Assembly (NCBI GenBank): GCA_021789715.1
Contig: JAJYJE010000050.1
Location: 1 to 7,021 of the forward strand
DNA from: a bacterium
GTDB taxonomy: Bacteria; Patescibacteriota; Doudnabacteria; UBA920
DNA length: 7,021 nucleotides
Direction: 5' to 3'
The notes under the pieces are model-generated. The model was not told the origin of the DNA. It searched no databases and saw only the letters and a program-made list of their open reading frames with translations. Shown here in pieces: positions 1 to 5,216 of this stretch; within the stretch, counting starts at the first letter, position 1, and the number at the start of each line of letters is the position of its first letter. The translations under genes were made by a program, and so were the position numbers.

Positions 1-107
1 TTGACGAGGATATCGATTCTGCCAATTTTTTTTAGTGTTTCATCCACCGCAGACTGTATCTGGTTAATTTCGGTCACATCCATTTGCAGAGGCAGTGCCT
101 GTCGCCC
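1..107 (-). other. Short-chain dehydrogenase/reductase (SDR) segment fused to pyrG, partial
   Basis: Read in the same frame as pyrG, this stretch gives GRQALPLQMDVTE, a connecting helix (INQIQSAVDETLKKI), then GRIDILV. This is the classic SDR pattern: G-x-x-A-L before beta-3, the DVT motif whose Asp contacts the adenine ring of NAD(P), and the G-x-I-D-I-L-V strand that leads into NNAG. The next partial codon begins AA, compatible with Asn. The SDR glycine-rich TGxxxGIG cofactor motif, which should lie about 50 residues earlier, is absent because CTP synthase sequence is there instead. So this is an internal SDR piece without its own start. The exact junction is uncertain within about 105-130, because the preceding EIKNMG could belong to either family. 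Substrate cannot be judged. Confidence 0.85.
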
Positions 108-1448
108 CATATTTTTTATTTCTTTTTGCTCGGGTAATAAATCAATTACCGGATAAGGTGTTGTTTCATCAAATTCAAATGAGTTAGCATTTTTTAATTC
201 ACAAACATTGCGGGCAAATTCTATGGCCGCCATTTGCATGCCATAGCACAGGCCCAAATACGGCACGTTATTTTCGCGGGCGTAGCGTATAGTCTCGATC
301 ATGCCTTCCGTGCCGCGGGAACCAAAGCCGCCCGGCACCACGATTCCGTCAAAACCTCCCAAAACTTCTTTAGCGCCTTTCTTTTCCACGTCAATCGACG
401 AAATCCAATGCAAATTGGCTTTGACGTTGTTATGCCAGGAAGCATGCTTGATCGACTCCACGACCGAAATATACACGTCTGCCAGCTTGTAAGCGCCGGT
501 TTCGTAATACTTGCCGACAACGGCAATGTTGACTTCGCGGCCGCCATGGTTGATTTTGTTTATTTTAGCCAGCAGGTTCTGCCACGGCTTCATGTCGCGC
601 TTTTTGGACTTCAGGCCGAATTTCTGCAGGATTTTATCGGTCAACTTCTGTTCATCGAAATTCAGCGGCACGCGGTAAATCGTGTCGGCATTGGGCGCGG
701 CTATGATATTTTCCGGGGCAATATTGCAGGTCCAGGCCAGCGTCTCCTTGCGGCGGTCGTCCACCGGCTTTTCAGCTCGGGCAATCAGGAAATCAGGCTG
801 AATGCCATCGCCAATCAGCAATCTAACGGAAGTCTGCGCCGGCTTGGATTTCATTTCGCCTACCGAAGGCGGCGTCGGCAAATAGGCCACGTGGATGTGA
901 AGCACGTCGCGGCCGTCGCGGTACTTCATGATCCGGTTGGCTTCCATAAACAGGATGTTTTGGTACTCCCCCACCGTCCCGCCGATTTCGGCGATCACAA
1001 AATCCGCCTTCCGCTCGCGCGCGGCTTTTTCCAGACGCGCAATAATCTCTTCCGGAACGTGCAAGGCGACTTCCACGTCTTCCCCTTCGTACTCGAAATT
1101 CCTCTCTTTACGGATAATTTCCTGGTAGAGCTGCCCATTGGTCACGTAATTGGAACTGGACAAGTCGGTATTCATAAACCGTTCATAATTGCCGACATCC
1201 TGGTCGGTTTCCATGCCGTCTTTGGTTACAAAGACTTCGCCGTGCTCCTGGGGGCGGATAGTGCCGGCGTCCACATTCAGGTAAGCGTCCATTTTAACCG
1301 GCGCCACGCGAAAGCCGCGCGACTCGAGCAACGCCGCCAGAGATGCCGTGGTTACGCCCTTGCCGACGCTGCTAATAACGCCGCCGGACACAAAAATAAA
1401 TTTGGTATTAAGCTTCTTGGCCTTGCGCACATTCAGGTGATACGACAT
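1..1448 (-). CDS. pyrG: CTP synthase, C-terminus replaced in frame by an SDR fragment (runs off window)
   Basis: CTP synthase converts UTP to CTP using ATP and glutamine, the last step of cytosolic pyrimidine nucleotide synthesis. Visible landmarks are an N-terminal SGGVISSVGKG P-loop region (residues 20-30), the DAYLNVDAGTIRP and HGEVFV stretches, EIGGTVGEYQN, a variant KSKPAQ nucleotide-binding motif, and a class I glutaminase domain with VPGGFG and GLCYGMQ (nucleophile Cys401). Up to VIDLLPEQKEI the match to the family is continuous. At about residue 448, where the family has MGGTMRLG, the frame instead reads MGRQALPLQMDVTE and ends GRIDILV, which is short-chain dehydrogenase sequence. About 100 C-terminal residues, including the region of the His and Glu of the glutaminase triad, are missing. 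The ATG start is supported by AAGGA six bases upstream and a normal family N-terminus. Glutamine-dependent activity would be lost if the sequence is real. A chimeric assembly is the simpler explanation. Confidence 0.9.
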   Translation of the reverse strand, partial: MSYHLNVRKAKKLNTKFIFVSGGVISSVGKGVTTASLAALLESRGFRVAPVKMDAYLNVDAGTIRPQEHGEVFVTKDGMETDQDVGNYERFMNTDLSSSNYVTNGQLYQEIIRKERNFEYEGEDVEVALHVPEEIIARLEKAARERKADFVIAEIGGTVGEYQNILFMEANRIMKYRDGRDVLHIHVAYLPTPPSVGEMKSKPAQTSVRLLIGDGIQPDFLIARAEKPVDDRRKETLAWTCNIAPENIIAAPNADTIYRVPLNFDEQKLTDKILQKFGLKSKKRDMKPWQNLLAKINKINHGGREVNIAVVGKYYETGAYKLADVYISVVESIKHASWHNNVKANLHWISSIDVEKKGAKEVLGGFDGIVVPGGFGSRGTEGMIETIRYARENNVPYLGLCYGMQMAAIEFARNVCELKNANSFEFDETTPYPVIDLLPEQKEIKNMGRQALPLQMDVTEINQIQSAVDETLKKIGRIDILV

Positions 1449-1454
1449 AGACTT

Positions 1455-1459
1455 TCCTT
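1455..1459 (-). promoter_or_regulatory. Shine-Dalgarno site of pyrG
   Basis: AAGGA on the minus strand, six bases before the pyrG ATG. It is the only clear, well-spaced ribosome binding site in the window and it fixes the pyrG start. Confidence 0.75.
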
Positions 1460-1462
1460 ATT

Positions 1463-1493
1463 CCTCTCCCTCTGGGAGAGGGCAAGGTGAGGG
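1463..1493. repeat. REP-like extragenic palindrome
   Basis: On the minus strand a CCCTCACC lead-in is followed by a perfect 8-bp inverted repeat, CCTCTCCC / GGGAGAGG, with a 3-base loop (stem 1463-1470 with 1474-1481). The combination of a CCCTCACC lead and a CCCTCTCCC-GGGAGAGG hairpin is a form I recognise from REP-like elements scattered between genes in many bacteria; translated, it gives the familiar spurious peptide LTLTLPSPRGRG. It sits between the stop of the membrane protein gene (1511) and the pyrG ribosome binding site. No U-tract follows, so it is not a standard intrinsic terminator, though it could stabilise the upstream mRNA 3' end or attenuate read-through. Confidence 0.7.
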
Positions 1494-1510
1494 TTAATGG
1501 CGATAAAAAA

Positions 1511-2734
1511 TTATTTGGTAAATTTAAAAGTTGATAAGACAGTATTACTCTCAGGCCCTGCAATTCCATAAATATAATTCCCTTTTGCAATATATATGCC
1601 TACAGTAAATTGGCCATTCCCCTGATGATAGCCAATTACTTTTGCGGCATTTCCTTGAATTGTAGTATCTTGGATATTTAAACTTACGCCGCCATAAGAC
1701 TTTGTTATATTAGCAATAAGGTTATCCATTGAGGAATTATAAACAGTTACTGAAAATAAAGTAACATCGGGACGACCATCCAATAACCCTGATTCCCTGA
1801 CCTGCATAACACTTTGATCGTAACTGTTTGGAGAAGTATCGCTGACCAAAGTATTATTAGCCGAATCGACCGGATATTGAAACTCAAACCCATACTGATC
1901 ATTTTTGTAGGTTTGCCAACCGGCAATGTCCGGTACCGTAGCGGCAGATGCAGATGCGGATGACGATGCAGACGAAACCTGGAGAGATTCGATTATTTCC
2001 TTGAAAATCGTATCTGACAGCCCCGGAGTGATCACGCCCGGAACCTTAAGAAGAGCCGCTTTGGTGGTACTGGCAATCACATCGGAAAACTGCTGCACCA
2101 TGTCTTTGGTCACGACCAGTACGCGATTGCCGTCAATCGGAAAATAATAAATTGTATGGCCGCAGCCTTCCGCTCCTTCGTAAATGGCAAACCCGGTAAA
2201 GCTGCCGATTTTCGCCGCATCGATAAATCCCGGACTGAGCTTAAGCGTATTACCGGAAAAATTTTCCGCCGGCATATACGGCGAAAGCTGCCTTACGGCT
2301 TGGGAAACAGTGCCGTCCAATACCTGGATATTCACGTTAAAATCGCTCAACGTCGGATAAGTGTTAGGGTCGCCTTTCATATCGCAGGGGCCGTGATTCT
2401 CAAACGGAACTTGATGATTGACGGTTACGGAGCTTGACGCCTCCGTTACGGCCAATTCCGCCGGATATTGAAACTGGACGGGAACGGCACGGCCGCTAAA
2501 AGATTTCAAGCTTGCCTGTTGCGATCGGATTTTTAACAAAGCATTTTGCGTATCGGTATATATTTTCTGACGGTACTGGTTTTGCGCCTGCATTAAAATA
2601 ATCAAAAAAAATCCGGATGCCAAAAAGACAAAAATCAAAACAAGCAGCAGTGTCTTGAGGCGAGGATTGGCCTCCCAGACGGTCGGCTTGCCGGATGGCT
2701 GGCCGGATTGGTTTTGGGGAAAATTGGTGTCCAT
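1511..2734 (-). CDS. Membrane-anchored extracytoplasmic protein, two PsbP-like domains, function unknown
   Basis: A 407-residue protein of unknown role. A short polar Pro/Gln-rich cytoplasmic N-terminus is followed by one hydrophobic helix (about residues 27-50), with no signal-peptidase or lipobox motif, so it is probably an uncleaved signal anchor with the rest outside the membrane. Two related beta-rich units follow. The first (about 82-253) begins VQFQYP and ends IFKEIIESLQV. The second (about 272-407) begins YGFEFQYP and ends VLSTFKF. The (F)-x-Y-P opening and the closing 'iLstFkF' strand resemble PsbP-like domains common in secreted CPR proteins. A Ser/Ala linker (254-266) joins them. 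Cys117 and Cys191 in domain 1 could form a disulfide. The second domain is encoded in clearly more AT-rich DNA than the first. The ATG has only a weak GAGA upstream, eight bases away. The gene lies between rplI and pyrG on the same strand; this position does not suggest a role. The domain assignment is inference. Confidence 0.8.
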   Translation of the reverse strand: MDTNFPQNQSGQPSGKPTVWEANPRLKTLLLVLIFVFLASGFFLIILMQAQNQYRQKIYTDTQNALLKIRSQQASLKSFSGRAVPVQFQYPAELAVTEASSSVTVNHQVPFENHGPCDMKGDPNTYPTLSDFNVNIQVLDGTVSQAVRQLSPYMPAENFSGNTLKLSPGFIDAAKIGSFTGFAIYEGAEGCGHTIYYFPIDGNRVLVVTKDMVQQFSDVIASTTKAALLKVPGVITPGLSDTIFKEIIESLQVSSASSSASASAATVPDIAGWQTYKNDQYGFEFQYPVDSANNTLVSDTSPNSYDQSVMQVRESGLLDGRPDVTLFSVTVYNSSMDNLIANITKSYGGVSLNIQDTTIQGNAAKVIGYHQGNGQFTVGIYIAKGNYIYGIAGPESNTVLSTFKFTK

Positions 2735-2748
2735 AAAAATATCTCGCT

Positions 2749-2806
2749 GATACGCGGATTACGCGGAGGCGTGGATCCGTGAAGTCGGCGATATCCGCGT
2801 ATACGC
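2749..2806 (+). repeat. Intergenic stem-loop repeat, copy A
   Basis: Arms ATACGCGGAT (2750-2759) and ATCCGCGTAT (2793-2802) form a perfect 10-bp inverted repeat around a 33-base loop containing GGATCC. The segment 2774-2806 matches the reverse complement of 3452-3484 (copy C) at 28 of 33 positions by hand alignment. It fills nearly the whole gap between the rplI stop and the next gene's start. Confidence 0.75.
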
Positions 2807-2813
2807 AAAATTT

Positions 2814-3260
2814 TTACATCGCCTCCACGTGAATTTTCGCGCCAGCGATAATGCCGTGGCCTAATTTTACTTTAACCCGATGTTCGCCTACTCCGCGAAT
2901 GGGCCTGGCAATTTCGATCTGGCCCTTTTCCAGCGGATGATTTAATTTGGATGCTATTGCCGTAGCTATCTCCTTCTCGTGCACGCTGCCATAAATTTGA
3001 CCCTTCTCGCCGACTTTGACCTTTACCGTAAATACCCGCTTTTCCATATCCGCTTTAAGCTCCTCTAATTTCTTAACTTCTTTCGCTCTCTTAATTTCCG
3101 CCTCCCGTTTTTCTTTAGCGATCTTTGCCTGCAACTCAACCGTGGCCGGCTGGACAAAACCCTTCGGAATCAAAAAATTCTGGGCGTAACCCGGGCTGAC
3201 ATCTTTTATCTCGCCCTTCTTCCCCTGCCCCGGAGCGTCTTTTAAAAAAATGACCTTCAT
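2814..3260 (-). CDS. rplI: Large ribosomal subunit protein bL9
   Basis: bL9 binds 23S rRNA near the base of the L1 stalk and reaches out from the ribosome surface; it helps maintain reading frame. At 148 residues the protein has the usual length. The N-terminal domain carries the family signature: [20 protein letters not shown] spans residues 13-32, followed by KG at 33-34. A long charged connecting helix (about 42-76) follows, then the C-terminal RNA-binding domain with GQIYGSV (88-94) and a [10 protein letters not shown] strand pair. The canonical MKVIFLKD N-terminus fixes the ATG, yet no Shine-Dalgarno sequence is visible in the 15 bases upstream. It is a single gene here, without the rpsF-ssb-rpsR partners it has in many bacteria. 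It is separated from ftsX by a terminator and flanked by inverted repeat copies. Its own promoter was not identified with confidence. Confidence 0.97.
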   Translation of the reverse strand: MKVIFLKDAPGQGKKGEIKDVSPGYAQNFLIPKGFVQPATVELQAKIAKEKREAEIKRAKEVKKLEELKADMEKRVFTVKVKVGEKGQIYGSVHEKEIATAIASKLNHPLEKGQIEIARPIRGVGEHRVKVKLGHGIIAGAKIHVEAM

Positions 3261-3296
3261 GTGTTAAACAGATCTATGCTGATAAATTACGGAGGG

Positions 3297-3350
3297 ACGC
3301 GGATCGCGGATACGTTATCCGTGTTAAGCTGCCAAATGTGATCCGTGTGC
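3297..3350 (-). repeat. Intergenic stem-loop repeat, copy B (diverged)
   Basis: CGGATA (3307-3312) and TATCCG (3316-3321) form a tight hairpin with a 3-base loop. The outer arms ACGCGGAT (3297-3304) and ATCCGTGT (3341-3348) pair with one G-U wobble. On the minus strand it shares CAGATxCACA and TATCCGCG blocks with copy C, in the same order, so I take it as a decayed member of the same family. Confidence 0.5.
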
Positions 3351-3368
3351 ATCTGTCTGCCTATCAAA

Positions 3369-3412
3369 CAAAAAAAGACCCTATTCGCGAGAGTCGCTTT
3401 TCGGGCTCTTCC
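3369..3412 (-). terminator. Intrinsic terminator of the ftsEX unit
   Basis: On the minus strand AAGA(g)CCC pairs with GGGTCTT around an inner GCGA/TCGC hairpin, followed directly by a run of seven T (3376-3370). The outer stem has one bulged G, so the structure is imperfect, but the U-tract and its place downstream of ftsX support the call. Confidence 0.6.
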
Positions 3413-3451
3413 TTAGTATACTTGATGATAAAAACTTGTCAAATTTAGCTC

Positions 3452-3503
3452 GCGGATACGCGGATATCGCGAACCTCACAGATCAGTGCTTTCCGCGTAT
3501 TCT
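3452..3503 (-). repeat. Intergenic stem-loop repeat, copy C
   Basis: ATACGCGGA (3456-3464) and TCCGCGTAT (3492-3500) form a perfect 9-bp inverted repeat with a 27-base loop. Read on the minus strand, 3484-3452 aligns to copy A (2774-2806) at 28 of 33 positions, including an identical GCGATATCCGCGTAT core. It lies between the ftsX stop and the terminator, in inverted orientation relative to copy A on the other side of rplI. Confidence 0.7.
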
Positions 3504-3516
3504 GTGTATCTGCGAA

Positions 3517-4431
3517 CTAAATCTTTAAATACTTTCCAATCGCCAGCAAGGTGGATATAACCGCCAGAAGCAGCGCAACCACAAACAGCATCAGCACCAG
3601 AAACCAATAATTAAACAGGTTGGTGTGGAACACGTTCAGCTGCGGATTGACGTACGCGGTAATCTTGGGCAATACTTGGGTGAATATGGGGATAAACAGC
3701 AAGGAGGTAATGACAGTTGACCCAATGGCGTACAGCAGGCTTTCCGTCAAAAACGGCCCGCGGATGTACCAATTGGTCGCGCCTACCAGGCGCATAATTT
3801 CCACCTCTTCTTTGCGGTTATAAATGGTAAGGGTTATGGTGTTAAAAATTACCAAAATAGCGATTATGGAGAATACCGCCACCAGCGCCGCGCCGAAGGT
3901 GATAATGAACCGCAGGATCTTGCCGAGGCGGTCTATAACCACGCGATTATCTTCAAAGTTAACTTTGCTGATAAAATCCTTATAATTGGCACCCTCGAGT
4001 TCCTGGGCCACGCCGGGATAATCTTCCAATTTGTAAGTTTTTATATTGAGGGTCGCCGGCAGCGGATTTTCCGTCAGCTCATTGAGCGATTCCTGAATGA
4101 GCGGGTCATTGGCATGCCGCGCCTTAAACTCGTCAAAAGCCTGCTGCTGAGACGTGTAAACTATTTGTTTTATGCGCGGATCGTTCTGCAGGTCATTTTT
4201 TATCTTCATAATCTGCGACTCGTCCAGGCCGACTTTAAAATAGGCGCTAATGTCAACCGTATTCTGTATAGTTTTAATGGAGTAGCTCGTCAGGGCAAAC
4301 ATCAAAAATAAAACCGCGAAAATTACCAGGGTTATGGTCATAACCATAGTCGCGGCGGCCGAGAGCCACAGGTTGCGCCAAAAATTCACGAAACCGGTTT
4401 TGATTATTCGGAAAAATGACATAGATTCCAT
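3517..4431 (-). CDS. ftsX: Cell division protein FtsX (ABC transporter-like membrane subunit)
   Basis: FtsX pairs with the ATPase FtsE at the cytoplasmic membrane and, through its extracellular domain, activates peptidoglycan hydrolases during division; it does not transport a substrate. The 304 residues show a cytoplasmic N-terminus (FFRIIKTGFVNFWRN), TM1 at about 24-47, an extracellular domain at about 48-172 containing the family-typical NPLPATLNI (122-130), then TM2 at about 175-198, TM3 at about 232-253 and TM4 at about 275-298. Between TM2 and TM3 lies the conserved cytoplasmic RKEEVEIMRLVGAT (206-219), the coupling segment that contacts FtsE. It starts 16 bases after the ftsE stop, so the two are surely co-transcribed. 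Neither ATG has a strong ribosome binding site. A start at Met4 (4422), giving MSFFRI, fits homologue N-termini equally well. The hydrolase partner is not in the window. The stop is TAG. Confidence 0.95.
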   Translation of the reverse strand: MESMSFFRIIKTGFVNFWRNLWLSAAATMVMTITLVIFAVLFLMFALTSYSIKTIQNTVDISAYFKVGLDESQIMKIKNDLQNDPRIKQIVYTSQQQAFDEFKARHANDPLIQESLNELTENPLPATLNIKTYKLEDYPGVAQELEGANYKDFISKVNFEDNRVVIDRLGKILRFIITFGAALVAVFSIIAILVIFNTITLTIYNRKEEVEIMRLVGATNWYIRGPFLTESLLYAIGSTVITSLLFIPIFTQVLPKITAYVNPQLNVFHTNLFNYWFLVLMLFVVALLLAVISTLLAIGKYLKI

Positions 4432-4447
4432 TGGGGATTGGCTAATT

Positions 4448-5125
4448 CTATAGCTGGTATTTGCCTTCTTTTTGTTCTTTGGTAATTTTGCCGCCTTCTA
4501 AAGTAATAACGCGTTTTTTAACCTTATTGACTAAATCCGCGGCATGCGTGGCCAGCATAACGGTCGTGCCCAGCTGATTAATCTTGAGCAGTAAATCCAA
4601 GACTTCGTCGGAATTAATTTCGTCCAGATTGCCGGTCGGCTCGTCGGCCAAAAGCAGCACCGGCCGGTGGGCCAAAGCGCGGGCAATGGCCACGCGCTGC
4701 TTTTCCCCGCCGGACATTTGGTGGGGAAAGTGATCCCTTTTATGGAGCAGGCCCACAAGATCCAGAATTTTCGGCACATCTCCGGCGATTTTTTCTTTTT
4801 TGTGCCCGCAAACCTCCATGGCAAAAGCCACATTTTCAAAGGCCGTGCGCTTGGGCAGCAGTTTGATATCCTGAAACACCATGCCGATTTTCCGCCGCAA
4901 ATAAGGCAGGTCGCCCTTGCCGATTTTGGAAATATCAATATCGTCGATCAAGATCCTGCCGCCGTCGATTTTTTCTTCCCCAATAATAAGCTTAAGCAGC
5001 GTAGATTTGCCCGCACCGCTCATTCCCACAAGGGAAATGAACTCGCCCTGGCGGATTTCCAAATTCACGTCCTCAAGGGCGTGGACATCGTTATAGCGCT
5101 TTTTGACATTTTGGAACTTGATCAT
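4448..5125 (-). CDS. ftsE: Cell division ATP-binding protein FtsE
   Basis: FtsE is the ABC-type ATPase that drives conformational change in FtsX at the division site. All nucleotide-binding elements are intact in the 225 residues: Walker [10 protein letters not shown] (34-42), Q-loop Gln85 in VFQD, ABC signature MSGGEKQ (137-143), Walker B VLLLADEP (156-163), D-loop GNLD (165-168) and switch His194 in ATH. Length and the [11 protein letters not shown] opening are standard for the family, and the immediate ftsX neighbour separates it from LolD-like relatives. No Shine-Dalgarno sequence precedes the ATG. A small AGTG/CACT hairpin (5132-5143) lies seven bases upstream. A separate promoter lies at 5185-5212, although read-through from prfB is also possible because no terminator is seen between them. 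The stop is TAG. Confidence 0.97.
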   Translation of the reverse strand: MIKFQNVKKRYNDVHALEDVNLEIRQGEFISLVGMSGAGKSTLLKLIIGEEKIDGGRILIDDIDISKIGKGDLPYLRRKIGMVFQDIKLLPKRTAFENVAFAMEVCGHKKEKIAGDVPKILDLVGLLHKRDHFPHQMSGGEKQRVAIARALAHRPVLLLADEPTGNLDEINSDEVLDLLLKINQLGTTVMLATHAADLVNKVKKRVITLEGGKITKEQKEGKYQL

Positions 5126-5184
5126 GGCTACAGTGGCAACACTACAAAAAACTACTTTTGTCTCTCTAAGATTGCTGCTTTTTT

Positions 5185-5212
5185 ATTTTACCACAAAAAA
5201 AAATTTTGTTAA
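5185..5212 (-). promoter_or_regulatory. Predicted sigma-70-type promoter of ftsEX
   Basis: -35 TTAACA (5212-5207, five of six to consensus), 16-base spacer, -10 TAAAAT (5190-5185, five of six) preceded by TGG, an extended -10 TGN. The predicted start is about 5178, leaving a leader of about 53 bases before ftsE. The AT-rich surroundings raise the chance of a coincidental match, but the extended -10 and the position just after the prfB stop support it. Confidence 0.55.
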
Positions 5213-5216
5213 ACTT

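Noticed and set aside
234..1490. 418-codon open frame on the plus strand opposite pyrG
   Set aside because: The minus strand here encodes a clear CTP synthase. The plus frame is a mirror effect of its codon usage, gives no recognisable motif, and its end runs into the REP-like palindrome.
1408..1590. 60-codon minus-strand frame containing LTLTLPSPRGRG
   Set aside because: This peptide is the well-known spurious translation of a REP-like repeat; the frame overlaps pyrG and the membrane protein gene.
3261..3367. Promoter for rplI (TTGGCA with TATCCG at 17 bases)
   Set aside because: The -10 match is weak and lies inside repeat copy B, so it could not be separated from chance. The region must still hold a promoter because a terminator precedes it.
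5132..5143. AGTG/CACT hairpin before ftsE as a regulatory element
   Set aside because: A 4-bp stem with no supporting context is expected by chance; it is only mentioned in the ftsE entry.
4667..5212. 181-codon open frame on the plus strand opposite ftsE
   Set aside because: It is antisense to intact FtsE nucleotide-binding motifs and shows no family features of its own.
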